Shown one piece after another: positions 26,096-39,741 of a stretch of 64,000 nt of DNA. Each line of letters begins with the position of its first letter. The first letter of the stretch is position 1. Position numbers and translations under genes: made by a program. Source of the DNA: Pegea sp. RAD2-039 (lineage: Eukaryota > Chordata > Thaliacea > Salpida > Salpidae); assembly GCA_034620365.1 (NCBI GenBank), contig JAQGEQ010000048.1, positions 1 through 64,000 of the forward strand. Reading direction: 5' to 3'. The notes beneath the pieces are model-generated. The model had not been told where the DNA came from. It saw only the letters and a list, made by a program, of their open reading frames with translations, and made no database searches.

Positions 26096-26103
26096 TGACG
26101 TCA
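26096..26103. promoter_or_regulatory. Perfect palindromic CRE (TGACGTCA) upstream of GAPDH
   Basis: TGACGTCA lies 88 nt before the GAPDH ATG, in the short GC-richer stretch that should be the core promoter. This is the CREB/ATF consensus. Position supports a regulatory role; binding is inference. Confidence 0.5.
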
Positions 26104-26166
26104 TTATGGTTAATGTTTTCGCCATTGCAAGGTCATTTTGTTATTAGCTTGAAATAGTCAGTCTAG

Positions 26167-27195
<1,029 letters not shown>

Positions 27196-28538
27196 TTATA
27201 GTTACTGATGCCTGCAATCAAATGTAAACTTTATATCTCAATAGTTTAATTTTATAACATCCAGTTTTGGTACACTATATATGTTATAAGTCACTACATT
27301 GTATTCATTAAAAATTATTACAGAAATATAAATTGTGGTGCTTTTCTCAACCTTATACACAGCCTCTGAAAACTATATTTTCTTATAATAGAAACTGTTT
27401 ATATAACAGCTAAATTTCAGATATTTCCTTTTAATATGGCTAATAAATATATATAAATAAACATCTAATACTTTTGATAAAAAGTTATCACTTCAAATTG
27501 AGAGTAAGAACTTTTATAAACAGGTTTTAAAAATAAGATCAAATTTTGTTCAAACTTGAAATATATTTAAGATCTTTTTCATTTATAAACCTAAGTTTTT
27601 ATGAATTAAATTATAAAGAAGTTTTTTCACTCAAATATTTTATAAACTTTTTTCAAAATTTTTTTGGATTTAGTGATTTTAAATATACCTTTTAAGAGAT
27701 ATTACATATATAATGTAATATATATTATGTATAAATATGTATTATCAATCTTAAACTAGAATCTTATATTTAGATATTTTTTTTTATGGCAAATCTTATA
27801 ATTTCATGCATGAAGAAACTTTTATATATTTTTTCATGGTACAAGTTGAATACTTTATAAGGAGCTTGAAATTCTTTTAAACTAGTAGCTTTAGCATAAA
27901 AAAAAAAATAAATAAACTGATAATAGTTATTTAAGTTTTTTAAACATAATAGACAAGTTATATGAATATGAAGAAATTAACAAATCATTTTTTTTCATTT
28001 TCTTGTTAGGAATGATATTATTGATTTCAAAGTCTATAATAAATTTAATTTTTTTAAGTTTATGTTTTGACAAAAAAGATTGATTATCTTCTGAAGTAGT
28101 TCTACAGATTAGACCTTATGAGCTCTTTTTTTGTTTTTTTTTATCTATTTTATAATATGATTATTCTTCTTTATGAAGTCTTTTTTTCTTAAGTATTGTG
28201 AATTACATAAAAAAATATTTGCATAAGTTGAATAGGAGTCATGATATTTAAGTATTTTCAGTTAATACTACAATATGATGTAAATTTCAAATTGTTATTT
28301 ACTTTTTATGATTGTAGTTATTAATTTCTTACTTGAAACAAATTATTAAATTGCTATCTTGTAAGCTTTATCTGTAAGCTAATTACAAATTGTTTTTACT
28401 TTTTTTATTTTTAGCAATTTATTTATTTATTTCAATAAATGGTATATAAGTTTTGAAACATTAAAAATTAGTAGTTAGTTATATAAGCTCATTTATTATG
28501 TTTGTCCATTTGCTTAAGACTTTTAAAAAGTGGTAAAT
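27196..28538. other. AT-rich gap between GAPDH and NHLRC2
   Basis: GAPDH 3' flank (AATAAA near 27442) and NHLRC2 5' flank. No gene seen. Confidence 0.6.
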
Positions 28539-31500
28539 ATGAATGCTGTTGATGTTAGCTCTCAGGATCTTTGTGATCAGTTATGTAGTTATGAAAACTT
28601 GAAAGAAAAAGAAAATTGTATCCTTGACTATCTGAAAGCTGCTGAAAATGAAACTTCAATAACTTTTGGTTTTGACAAGTTTAATCTTGGTGAGTTTTAA
28701 CTTTCAATTATTTGGAGTTTTTATATTTTTGAAATTATAAAATATTGTATTAACTTTGTTCTAGTTGTTTTTAAACTTATGAAAAAATAAATGAAACTTT
28801 AGCTACAAATATTGTTATAAGTTATAAATTTATTAAATCATTTTAAAAAGAAATAATAAAAGCTTCAATTCAAATTCTGAAATCAAATAAAATTTTTATT
28901 TATATATGAATTTAATATAATAATTAGATAAAGCATTTCAATAGTTTTTATAGTGTTCTGAACCTACAGATACTTTTAAAAGGTTTATAAATTGTTTATA
29001 AACAAAATGTTATGTTTTGTTTATATAAAAATTTTTAGTGGTTTAAATTTTAACTATTTTAACTTGGAATTTATCATTAATGAATTTTTATTTCATTAAA
29101 ACTTTTGATTTAAACTTTTTTTATATCATTAGAATAAATTTTTGATGAAATTTTATTGGTTTAGATGAAGATTGGTTGAATTCTTTACCATTAACAAATG
29201 ATCTTATTCAAGAAAAGCTTGTCCTTGTTGATTTCTTTACTTATTGTTGTATCAATTGTATTCATATGATCCCATTTCTTCATGATATGGAAAAGAAATT
29301 TTCTGTTAAAGATGGTTTAGTTGTTGTTGGGGTCCATTGTGCTAAATTCCCAAATGAAAAGGTATGTGATCTTTGTACATATATATTTGATTTAAAAATC
29401 CTTTCAAATTATTTCCAGTCTTCAACAAATATTCAAGACTTCTTGAATCAGTATAACATTGAACATCCAGTCCTTAATGATGCAGATTGTGTTGTATGGA
29501 ATGAATTTGGGATTCAATGCTGGCCATCATTTTTACTCATCAGCCCATCTGGAAAAGTGATTAAAAATTAGTTAAACTCAAAGAAATTAACATTTTATAA
29601 ATATATTTTGTAAAGGTCTTACTTTTGTTGGCTGGTGAAAGTCACAGCAAAAATATTGAGCTTATCATCAAAACAGCTCTTCAGTTCTACAAAGATAGTC
29701 TCAGCTCTCATGATATCCCTAAAAAGAAGACCGTAATTAGGTGGAAAAATGATGAAATCTTACAATATCCTGCTAAACTGGAAATTTCTCCATCTGGTAT
29801 TTTCTTAGATTATTTCATAATTCTTACAAATAAATACTTTTTAAAATTTTCCTAATTTCTTAGGTGAGGTAATTGCAATTACTGATGCTAGCAAACACTG
29901 CATATACATCTGCAATTTACAAACGGGAATGGTTGAAGATGTGGTTGGTACACAAAACTCTGGTCATCTTGATGGTTCTTTCCACGAAAGCTCTTTTAAC
30001 TCTCCCCAAGGAGTATGCTGGATTAACGATCAAGTTTTCTATGTTGCTGATTGCGGCAATAATCTGATTAGGAAGGTTGGTTCATCTGAAGCTATTTTTG
30101 ATGTTGAATTTAAACAAATGACTTTATGAACTTTGTTAGTACCTGATGCAGTATAAACTTCATCAGCAACTCAGTGAGATTTTAACAATAAGTATTTGAA
30201 GGTTGATAGAGTGAAAAAGGATGTAGAAACTGTTGCTGGTAACTTGATATCTGGATCAGATCGAATAGGCGGAAAAAAAGGATTAAATCAAGAAATTTCA
30301 TCGCCTTGGGATTTACAAGTAAAAAAATGATGTCAATTAAAACTCCGCTAAACACAAATATCATTTCAAGTTGGCTGGAAGTCCAAATGATGTAGACTCA
30401 AACAAAGTCCTTTTCATTGCAATGGCTGGTTCTCATCAGATTTGGGCGCTGATTCTACAAAAGTCTTCTTGGTTCTCAGGTTTGTAATTAAAGTATTTTT
30501 CATCATCATTTGCTAATTTGGTTACTTGCAGAAGTTTCTCATGATGCCTTTACTTGCCTGAGGTTTGTAGGAAGTGGTAATGAAGAAAATAGAAATAATT
30601 CTTATCCTCATCGAGTACGGAGACTATTTATTTGTCGATTTGATTGATAATTATCATTTCTACCAGGCTGGACTTGCTCAGCCTTCTGGTTTGACCTTTG
30701 ACCCTTCGAGCCACAAGTTTTTCGTGGCTGATAGTGAAAGTAGTACGATAAGAAAGATTGATTTAAAAAAAGGTTCAGTTGAAGGGGTTGTGGGTGGAGC
30801 TTTTGATCCAACGGTTGGTTACTGATTCTTCTTTCTCTTTCAAGTTCTGTTATTTACTTTCTAGGATCTTTTTGCGTTTGGTGATTGTGATGGAGTCCAC
30901 CGGAATGTAAAGTTGCAGCACCCGATGGCTGTGGTGTGGGATCGAATCCGATCTTGCTTGTATGTAGCTGATACTTTCAACAACAAGGTCGTTTTCCCCA
31001 TTTTTGTATTAAGATCTTTCAACAGTTTGTTTGAAATAGATTAAATTGGTTCTTCCGGAAAAGAAGTTGTGCACAACACTTTGTGGTCCTTCTGCGGTTT
31101 GTGAAATCCCAAAATTAACTGATCTTTCATCTCAATTTAATCCTCTGCACCTCAATCATCCGTCAGGACTCTGTATTGATAAAAATTGTCAAAATCTGTA
31201 CATTGCTGACTCTAACAACCACCGAGTGATGGTTGTGAATCTACAACAAGGAACGAGTCACCAAGTTGAGTTGTTGATATCGGAAAGTAACTTTCGATCT
31301 AAGGTTCAATGTTTTTCAGTTCAAAGTTGTCTTACCGACCAAACCAACTTTGCCCTCCAAACCAATGTTTAAAAGTACATCAAAAGTTAGAAGATTAGAG
31401 GAAGATGTGTTACTAGTTGCTGTTGATGGTAATTTACAAATCACATTTGATATGGGACCTAAAAAAATTCAAGATGCTTCATTCTGGCAACTTGGTTTTA

Positions 31501-31769
31501 GTGATAGCAAAGATGTTGATGATGGAACATATGTATGTCTTGCTACTGATCACTTTAAAGTTGATGATCATGTTGTTGTGAATTTTAATTGCCAGATTTC
31601 TGAACTATTAGTGAAAGCAACTGACTTTCAACATCCCATTTTTCTTTGTTTTGAATCAACATTATATGTTTGTAGCGGTGAATCATGTAAGATAGAGAAA
31701 GTAGCTCTTACATTTTCATTAAAACCAAACATCCAAAGCAATACTAAAGAAGTTCATTTCAAGTTGTAA
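28539..31769 (+). CDS. NHLRC2: NHL-repeat-containing protein 2 (thioredoxin-like + NHL beta-propeller)
   Basis: Twelve exons: 28539-28689, 29165-29361, 29419-29556, 29616-29796, 29864-30075, 30202-30318, 30371-30479, 30532-30614, 30667-30813, 30865-30987, 31040-31264, 31320-31769; 710 residues (human 726). The N-terminal thioredoxin-like domain (about residues 50-190) has the family's CCINC motif, Cys 78-79 and 82, in [19 protein letters not shown], and the partner segment [16 protein letters not shown] propeller repeats follow: FNSPQGVCW...[34 protein letters not shown]...[21 protein letters not shown]...[17 protein letters not shown]...[14 protein letters not shown]-terminal beta-rich domain closes the protein. 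The vertebrate protein is essential and affects cell survival and fibrosis; its reaction is not settled. The last intron is modelled as 55 nt (31265-31319); a 16-nt alternative also keeps frame but is too short to splice. Confidence 0.95.
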
Positions 31770-34351
31770 TTAAAACTTGATGGTTTCATTTTTATCTATC
31801 ATCACTTTATCCATCTTATGTTTATATATGATAATAATCAGCTGCTTATTCCGAGTACAACTATGCTGAAGATTCATCTGATACAGTGACACTAAAAACT
31901 GATTTCAGATCTTAGCTTGGATTAAAATCCAGTTTTGCGATGATGACATTGTTTCTATAGAAACAGCTTTTAAGGAAGAGATCTTTTTTCGATTAAATTT
32001 TTTAACTAGATTTTGATCGATTGAATTGCTTGATGTTGACATAGCAACTGATCTTCTGATCACACAGAAGTTCTATCTTCGCTAAATTTGTACGAATTTG
32101 TTCTTCAGCAAGAAGATTTTCACCTATTTCATATATTGGGAACTTCTGCAGCATCTTCTACTTGCACTAAATATACTCTCTCACTTGCCTACGTTTTTAA
32201 ACATGATCTTGTGTTTATTGTAGAAGTTGTCCAACTCTACTTTATGTTTAATCAATAAATATACAAGTGATCAAATACAATTTAATATTAGTGGTGTGAA
32301 AAAGTAGCAAAAGCTTTAAATGAAAGTACGAAATAATATAAAGAAGATATATGTGTAGTCAGCAAAAATACCCAAGCTAGAATTGATAAAGTGACATTTT
32401 TTGTTGTAGTGATGGTGTCGAGAAAAAGATTTCAAAATGTATTTACCCTATTAAAAAACTATTGACTCATTTGCTGTTATAAAAGTTTTAAATTGGATTC
32501 ATTTTGAACAACGAGCCTTGAGAGCATAGAAGAAAATTTAAAGAAATTAATAAATAAAATCATTAAAAGTCAGAACAACCATCAACAATTTTCAACATTA
32601 ATACCATCTAAAACACGTTGATAATTGCAAGGCTTTAATATTAAGTTTTGAGAGACGATCTTTGTATGAAGGAATACATCTAAGGAAAGTTTTCCTGGTA
32701 AACGACCTTTTAACAAATTTAATCTTATAACAATTAATTTCATCTTAAGAATATTTTTTAAGATAAGAACTCCATACAAAAGATTTGATGTCTAACTTGG
32801 GACTGATGTATGTGATGTAAAGTTTAAACATTGTTCAAATATTTCTAGTGTAAATTAGTTTGGTAACCGATCCAATTTTGAGCAAGTAGTTGACGTTATT
32901 TGAGGTGAAAATGTCCAAATCTTCATTGGGTGCCAGCAAGTATTTCTCTAGATTTCTTTGTTGTCAGCAATGCGATAAAATGTTATTGATACTCGTCCAA
33001 ATCTTGTGCAAAGTTAAAAAGTTTAATCACAAACTTGTTACTGACTAGCTACACAAATATTAGCATCATCAATTCTTGAATAATTTATCACAGAGATAAC
33101 ACTTGGTGAATAAGTTCAGTAATAAACTGCTGAAAAATTAATAAATTATTTTTTTATCATTAAGAAATTGTTTAATGATTTTCGTAAAACTTAACTAGTA
33201 AACCGTTTATGTTGAGTTTAATTATTTTGGTAGCAATTTCTTTAATTCTAGGAAATATCAAATTTACTCATCGGATAATAACAAGAATTAAGAAATTTTT
33301 TATTTTAACTTTTTGCAGCAAACTTTGACTTAAAATCATTTAATCATATATCTAAATCTCAATTTATTTATGTCTGATCTGAAACTTTGACTTAAAAAGA
33401 TGAAATTTAAAGTAATTAGTTGAAATCAAATCATTGTACGGATTTAGCTTTATAAAAACATGAAACAAATAATGATCATCATACAAAAGTTTCAACATCT
33501 ACACTATCTTTGCAAGTTAATGAACTGGCATCTCAGAATCCAGTCCACAAAGTACACTAATAACTCCCGTAAACCAGCTGCAAATTCCTTAAACCAATAT
33601 TCCATCAATGGATTTATTATTTCACAAATATCTTTGGTTCTAGACCTTGGCATTTTCCTATCATCTGACTTTAAATAGAACAATTATTTTTTCTTTAAAT
33701 GCCACGTGTTACATTTTTTTCTATATTTATATCTTAATTATATATAATAATTTCTATTATGTAATTTATAATACTATTTGTAAATATTTCATTCCAACAA
33801 ATTTAATCATGTGTTAATTGCTTGTTTTCAAAAACTTCGTTTATAAAACAACAAAACAGAATCTTTTATAACGTGTGAAGCTCTGCATAGAGTTTGAAAA
33901 CCTAAAAAAATTATCTACAAAACAATCATACTATATGATAAAATATTATAAAATTTACATCGAATCACAATCAATAATATCTTTAAAAGTATACAAAGTT
34001 AAATACTGATTTTCTAGCTCCTAAAAATTATTTTAACTAGCATCAAGCTAAAAACTATTTTTTCAAATCTAATTTAAATATTCTTCTACAAAAGTCCATC
34101 ACTTGTGGAACTTTTGTTTTAATATAAAGTAATTTTGATTCAAACTTTTTTAAGTAACCCTCTGCAATTTTCCTATGTTTTCTATAGCATGTTAAACTAT
34201 GATACTTAAGACCTTCTTATCATCTTTCAGCTCATATTGTTTTCTATTCGCTATAAGAGCTGTAAGATTAGCTATCTACAGTCATTTTTTGAACAAAATG
34301 TATAAAAAAAGTTTGATTTATTTGCAAATTAATATATTGTCGATAGTTCTT
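31770..34351. other. AT-rich gap downstream of NHLRC2
   Basis: Holds the NHLRC2 3' flank and, at 31950-31965, a perfect 16-bp palindrome (see separate entry). Short frames at 31780-32245, 32582-32779, 33460-33678 and 34199-34420 are not convincing. Confidence 0.55.
31950..31965. promoter_or_regulatory. Perfect palindrome fitting the RFX X-box consensus
   Basis: TGTTTCTATAGAAACA is self-complementary and its core GTTTCT-AT-AGAAAC fits the RFX consensus RYYNYY-N(1-3)-RRNRAC exactly. It lies 181 nt past the NHLRC2 stop, not close to a recognised ciliary gene. Chance occurrence is possible. Confidence 0.3.
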
Positions 34352-34768
34352 CTAGTCAACTGTACAATACTTGGACTTATCCTGCAAAATCTTGTCCAAC
34401 AAAAAATTAATTTTATTTGACATTACTGGTTGACCCTTAGATGTTTTTGCATTCAACTTTTTATGCAGTTTCGCTTTGTTTCTGCGTTTTTGATCTCTCT
34501 TCAAGAGATTTTGTTCAATTTGCTTTTTAGCAGCTTTCTTTTCTTCCAATTTTTTCATATTTTCTTCATGCAACTTTATAAGATTGTTAGTTGCTCTTTT
34601 GGGCTTCATCTTTGATAAGGTTTCCTTTTTGAGTTGATTTACAGCCGGATTCAACCCTAATCCTTCTTTTCTTTTTAGTTTTTTGTAGTCATGAATCACT
34701 TTTAGCTTTTTGCTATCAAACATCATGAGATTTGTACTTCTTTTGTTGAATTGAAACTTTCTACCCAT
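34352..34768 (-). CDS. FYV7 / CCDC59 (TAP26)-like rRNA-processing protein
   Basis: Intronless, 138 residues, very Lys-rich. The C-terminal block KTSKGQPVMSNKINFLLDKI matches the conserved end of the FYV7/CCDC59 family (KKGQP followed by a short amphipathic LL-x-K-I helix), and a basic coiled-coil-like helix (EEKKAAKKQIEQNLLKRDQK) comes before it. The N-terminal YKKLKRKEG also fits. Yeast Fyv7 is needed for small-subunit rRNA processing; human CCDC59 was described as a TTF-1 cofactor. Nucleolar location is inferred from family and charge. It is shorter than human CCDC59 (241), mostly in the variable middle. Confidence 0.75.
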   Translation of the reverse strand: MGRKFQFNKRSTNLMMFDSKKLKVIHDYKKLKRKEGLGLNPAVNQLKKETLSKMKPKRATNNLIKLHEENMKKLEEKKAAKKQIEQNLLKRDQKRRNKAKLHKKLNAKTSKGQPVMSNKINFLLDKILQDKSKYCTVD

Positions 34769-35151
34769 TTTGATTGTATTGAATCAGTCAACCTGAAATA
34801 GTATAAAAAATTATCAAACTACAAATAACTTTAAAAAATATATAAATATTAATAATAATTTTTATTTATTTTATTTATTAATAAAATTTCAGAAATAAAA
34901 GAACTTCACATTAATAAATAAAAAGAAATAAATTTACTTCAAATATATCTTTGATATAAAATATGTAATAATAATTAGATCAAAACGTTGCCCTAAGCTT
35001 ATCAAGAAGTCTGAAAAACAAAATTCAGAAAATTTTTTCAAAAAACTATGATACACCTTGAGAAAAAAAATGACATTCTAAAATTTCTATAATCATGAAC
35101 ATAATATTGAATTTTGACCGATATTTTTTGTTAAAATAATCGCATACAATT
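34769..35151. other. Short AT-rich gap
   Basis: 383 nt between two minus-strand genes; 5' flank of the FYV7-like gene and 3' flank of the SARNP-like gene. Nothing else seen. Confidence 0.6.
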
Positions 35152-35901
35152 TTACACTACTTTTAAACCAAATCGTTCAGCTCTCTTTTGCTTTTTAGAG
35201 TCATTTTCAAAAGCTGGTGCACCAAATCTTTCCATTCTTTTCTGCTTCTTAGAGTCAGTTTCTAAAGTTGAATCACCAAAACGCTCTTTTCTCTTCATCA
35301 TCTTCTCTTGCTGTTCACTACTTGATAAAATAGTCGAAACTACAGTCCCAAATCGTTCTGCGCGTTTCTTCAGCTTTTCTGCGTCAACTACTACATTCTG
35401 ACCAGTTATTGAAGATTTTCCTTGAATACCAAACCTTTGTTGTCTCATTTCCAGTTTAGTGCTTTGAGACAAATCTTCAACTTTTAATCCAAATTTTTTT
35501 GCCCTCAGTTCTTTTCTTTCTGATTCACTTACTTTAGAAGAGTCTGAAAGTTGAACTACTTTTTTAACACCTTCAACATCTTCATTTTCCTCATTTTTGT
35601 TTTCAACAGTCTTAATTTCAGTTTCATCAACTTTTACTTCAGTTTCAAATAATGAAGTATCTGATTGGTCCGTGGTTTTTGGACTCAATATTTTTTTATC
35701 TTCATTTTCAATTTCTAATAAAGACTCATCATCCTCTTCAACCTCAATACCTTCATGCTCCACCAAATACTTTTGAAGTCTTTGAATTAACTCATGCTTA
35801 TTACCAGACACTTTTAAATTTCGGAGCTGAAGCTCTTTTTTCAAGTCAGTGATCCTCATCTTGTTAAGATCTAATGTGGTTTCATCATCTGAGGCAGACA
35901 T
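35152..35901 (-). CDS. SARNP: SARNP / Tho1-like SAP-domain RNA export factor
   Basis: Intronless, 249 residues (human SARNP 210). The SAP domain spans about residues 10-47 (LNKMRITDLKKELQLRNL...GNKHELIQRLQKYL), a helix-turn-helix DNA/RNA-binding fold. A long acidic Glu/Asp linker (about 50-125) follows, then a basic C-terminal half with six repeats ending in R/K-F-G: LRAKKFGL, EMRQQRFGI, KKRAERFGT, MKRKERFGD, KQKRMERFG, KQKRAERFGL. Tandem RFG units of this kind are the Tho1/SARNP segments that contact the DEAD-box ATPase UAP56/Sub2 in mRNA export (TREX). Six units is a large number. Nuclear function inferred from family. Confidence 0.88.
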   Translation of the reverse strand: MSASDDETTLDLNKMRITDLKKELQLRNLKVSGNKHELIQRLQKYLVEHEGIEVEEDDESLLEIENEDKKILSPKTTDQSDTSLFETEVKVDETEIKTVENKNEENEDVEGVKKVVQLSDSSKVSESERKELRAKKFGLKVEDLSQSTKLEMRQQRFGIQGKSSITGQNVVVDAEKLKKRAERFGTVVSTILSSSEQQEKMMKRKERFGDSTLETDSKKQKRMERFGAPAFENDSKKQKRAERFGLKVV

Positions 35902-38092
35902 TTTTCAGATTTACTTTTGAACACAAAGTTATAATCAATAAAAAGCTGAAACATTGAATGATTGATAAAATATCGACTTATATGATTATATATCTTTGTT
36001 TAAGCATTCCACTTATTATCACCAATTATATATTACATCTATATATATATGTATTTATGCTATAAATGTTATATATAAATAATAAAAGAACCTTAGAAAT
36101 CAGAAAATTATTCGAATAATTTTAGATTAAAAATTTTTAAATCATCAAAATATTCATATATACAAATTCTAGAAAATACCTTAAAACATAAATTTTGATA
36201 TAGTGAAAATTACAAAAAAAAGTTAATTTATTGTAGTTAAAAGACTTTCATAATTTCATAAAAAGGATAGGAAGCTAAAGAAAACGTTTTTTTAATATAT
36301 GAAATATTAGAACAAATGTAAACTAACTTATATATATATATAACATGAAAATTGTATCAAATTTGTGAATTATAAAAAGTGAAAAAATTTGATTTAAATG
36401 CTAATAGACTAGAAAATCAGAAATTGAAAGAAAGTTATTTTAATTTAAACTTACAAAATATATAATATCTAAACACATCTTCTTGATTCAATTTAAATTT
36501 CAACGAAATTAAATATCTGAAGTCTATGAATATTTGAAAAATATATATATATACAAATATATCTAAAAACAAATTGAATTAATTCCATTTGGAAAACAAG
36601 TTAAAATAAATTAATGCCAAAACTGAATTTATATTTAAAGAATAAATTACTATTAATACAGGCTTAAATATCTAAGAGTTATTAAGTACTGTAAGCATAA
36701 AATTTAAAGAACAATCCAAATGAATTTTAGTTCAGATATTTCTAGAAATACGTAGAAAAAATTATTGATACAATATTTATTATGCACTAAATCAGATTAT
36801 ACAAATAAAAAAATAATGTAAGCAGAAACATGACGACAAATTAGAATAAATTATTCATAAAAATAGAACAAAACGTAGTGGCAGTTACCGGAAGATTAAT
36901 TATAAACTCGTCCACTTGATATTTAATATTCAGTAATCAAAACGAAAAACAATCAAAAGACGGCGATAAGAAAATTGTTTGGTTCAAACCCCGCAAAATG
37001 CTTAAAATCGTTTTAGAAAATGTTTAAAGTTTAAAATTAAAACACTTTCAAAAATATTTTAGGATGACGAAAACTAGTACAATAGCTTTGACACTTAAAT
37101 TATTAAATTAAGAACAAATAAAAATTATTTCAAGACGAGCTTTGTAGTAAATAAAGGTCAACTTGAAATAATCATTAAGCTACCCAAGTATACTTAATCC
37201 TTCTTAATCTGATGAAAGTATACTGATTATTTCTATATTTCATACCAATTATGTAAACTACTTAACAAATAATGCCTACTAAAATATTCAAACTGTCTCA
37301 TGGTCGATTCAAGAGAGTGAATGCATTGGATGAAGTAAACATACATTTTATAACAGACTTGAAATAAAAAGTTAAAAACTTTAATTTCAAAGTCTCATGG
37401 TCGATTCAAGAGAGTGAATGCATTGGATGAAGTAAACATACAGTTTGAATCGAAAACTTATCAAAGATAAAAATCTGGGTGTCTAAATCTGGGTTATAAA
37501 AATCGTGTTTCTTTAGCTCTGATTACAGCTGAATAAAGATGATCACTGGTTTACAGTAAACTATAAACTAAGGTTAGCAATTTATTGACTTCTATGCAGA
37601 TGTACAATTTTCTACTGTTCCTCTATAATCCAACTGTGCAATACTTGGCAGTTTCAAAGAATATTAGGACTACTCTTCAATAAAATTGAAGCTTTATTTA
37701 TAATGTAAGTTAACGATATCAGCTAACATACATCTTAAATAATCTTACAGTGATGGTATAGGGGTAAGCCGGATTGTTGAAAGATGAGGAATTACAGTTT
37801 CGACTTATATGCAGTCCAAGGGTATTGATCATGTAAATTACATGACGACAACAACATCCAACTAGGAAAATTTACCAAAACATACATTTGTGAAAAAAAG
37901 TTATCACCGTAGTTCGAATAGACAAAAATAATTTAAAATAAATAATGTCAATTTATTACCATTTTGCTTGACTAAAATTAATAATAATTACTAATTAAAG
38001 AGAGCTTTGTTCTAGCAAAAAATACTCACAACACAAACGATAACGAACACAACTTTACTCTTTAACAGATTCAACTCAGAGAAAGAACTCAG
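35902..38092. other. AT-rich gap with simple repeats and a 51-bp direct repeat
   Basis: Contains (TA)n runs near 36037-36055, 36330-36345 and 36540-36555 and the 51-bp direct repeat at 37295-37442. No gene seen. Confidence 0.6.
37295..37442. repeat. 51-bp direct repeat, two copies 97 bp apart
   Basis: GTCTCATGGTCGATTCAAGA (first 20 of 51 nt) starts at 37295 and again at 37392. Both 51-nt copies are identical, with a 46-nt unrelated AT-rich spacer. Just after copy 2, TTGAATCGA (37445-37453) is the reverse complement of TCGATTCAA inside copy 2 (37401-37409), so copy 2 could close a 9-bp stem. Too few copies for a satellite or array. Confidence 0.9.
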
Positions 38093-38910
38093 CAAAGCCA
38101 TTTCAGCAATGGGTTTTGGAAACGCACTAGGTAGCGGCAGTATACCACCAGGCCTACTGCAACAATGTAAAACTTGCCTTCTATCTCTTCTCCATGATAT
38201 TTTAATCAAATATTGGAGGGGTGGACAGATTCCAGAAGACATGTGCGATGCAAATATCGTAACATTGTACAAAGAAAAAGTTCCTACAAATATTAACTGA
38301 CTGGATATATCCCGAGTTACAAAGCGGTTTCAAATCAAAACGTTCTACCATAGACATGATTTTTCTATGTGTCAATTGCAGGAAAATGCAAAAGATAAGA
38401 CAGGCCTTTGTATATCGCGTTTATCCACCCCATCAAAGCTTTTGACCAGTAAGGAAGGCCTATTCTTGATATTGTTGAAGATTGACTACCCACCTAGTCT
38501 CTTTAATAAAGTGAAACCATTTTACATGAACACTAAGGCAACAAGGTCAGTATGATGGAAGCTGTTGTGAACCAATTACAACCAAAAATGGAGTAAAACA
38601 GGAATGTATCCTTGTTCCAACGCTCTTTGGGATTTTCTTCTTAATGCTACTAAAACAAGCGTTTGATGTGTCTTTCTTCATACAAGATCTGAAAGAAATT
38701 TTTCCAATACCAGCTATTAGGAGGATATAGCAACAGATCGCTCCAAATGGCGCTCTCTACTCCGCAAACAAATAAAAGATAGAGAAAAAAAAACAACTTA
38801 AAAATGAAGCCTAAAATGCTTTTGCATTTCAGTGTGTCTTGCTTTATTTTTAATAACACCTCTTGAGTACAAACAGCATGGCCGTTCTCGGCCGAAGCAG
38901 GCCATTGTTA
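38093..38910 (+). mobile_element. LINE fragment with reverse-transcriptase remnants, family A
   Basis: Plus-strand frames, shifted several times, read through RT motifs in the right order: SIPPGLLQQC...GGQIPEDMCDANIVTLYK (38140-38280), LQSGFKSKRSTIDMIF (38318-38365), TKNGVKQ-CILVPTLFGIFF (38585-38640). An internal deletion then jumps to the C-terminal end (EDIATDRSKWRSLLRKQIKD style, about 38710-38780). A GGCCGTTCTCGGCCGAAGCAGGCC sequence at 38880-38903 matches, in reverse orientation, TGGCCTATTTCGGCCAAGA at 48189 and so is probably part of the 3' UTR. Dead copy. Confidence 0.8.
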
Positions 38911-39741
38911 AGTTATTAATTTTATGTTGAATCATCAATTATATTAAATCTTCTGGTTTAATGCTGGGTTCTTGAAGCAGGCCTCTATATATCAAAAAAC
39001 AATAAATTAGTCGAGATAAGGTTTGTCCCTTATAGATAAATACATCAAATTTTGATATTTTAACTAAACTTTATCAGTTTAAAGAGTCCCAAAAATAAGT
39101 TTTGTTATGATTTCGTTTTATAAATTTTTTGTTCATTTTACATAAAAAATTATTTTAGTCTTGAAAACAAGTTGACCTGATTTCAAAATCAAGTTTTGAA
39201 AATTTTTCAGACTTTGACATGTTTCTTTGGACTACCAAATATTTTCTATCAACCTATAAAAGTAATCTTATTAACTAAAACTAAGATATGCCAACTTATG
39301 ACTTGATTAAGGTGTAAATATTGTATATTACTGATACATAGATACATCAGTTACTACCCTGTAAGTTTTTACGCAGATTTATCAAAGAAGTCTGTTTAAC
39401 TTGTTGATAAAATGTTTTTTTGTTTGTTTTATTGAAATGCTTTTAATAAATGAAAGCTCTTTAATAAGCAAAGTCTTAAAGCGTCGACAAACAGATGTGA
39501 AAATTGTGAAGTAGCTTTCCATCAGTATTTAAAACGATCAAATCAGAAATTGTAATTCCAATTAAAGTTATATCTTGAAATAGTGGCTGATGACCAAAGA
39601 AATTGGTTTTATTCGTAAAAGATTCAGAATAACAACTCATGCAAAAAGTTTGAAAGCGAAATATTTTTACAAAATGAAATAAATCAGAAAACAGCTTTGC
39701 TTTGATTAATAGAAAATTGAAAATGGTGATTTTGAGTTTAA
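38911..39741. other. AT-rich gap downstream of the PINK1-like gene
   Basis: No gene or repeat I can support. Confidence 0.6.

Noticed and set aside
31780-32245. Possible small plus-strand gene: a hydrophobic 25-codon frame with a GTACAA donor, a 35-codon frame after TTTCAG, and a 57-codon frame ending at AATAAA.
   Set aside because: First two join in phase, but no donor links to the third, and frames this long occur by chance in DNA this AT-rich; composition is mostly AT-driven hydrophobic.
36880-37000. GGTTCAAACCCC at 36981 looks like a pol III B box with a loose A box upstream.
   Set aside because: Spacing is about 100 nt and no acceptor, anticodon or D arm forms; not a tRNA or convincing SINE.
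37295-37442. Repeat-spacer-repeat arrangement resembling a CRISPR unit.
   Set aside because: Only two units, 51-nt repeats, and the genome is animal.
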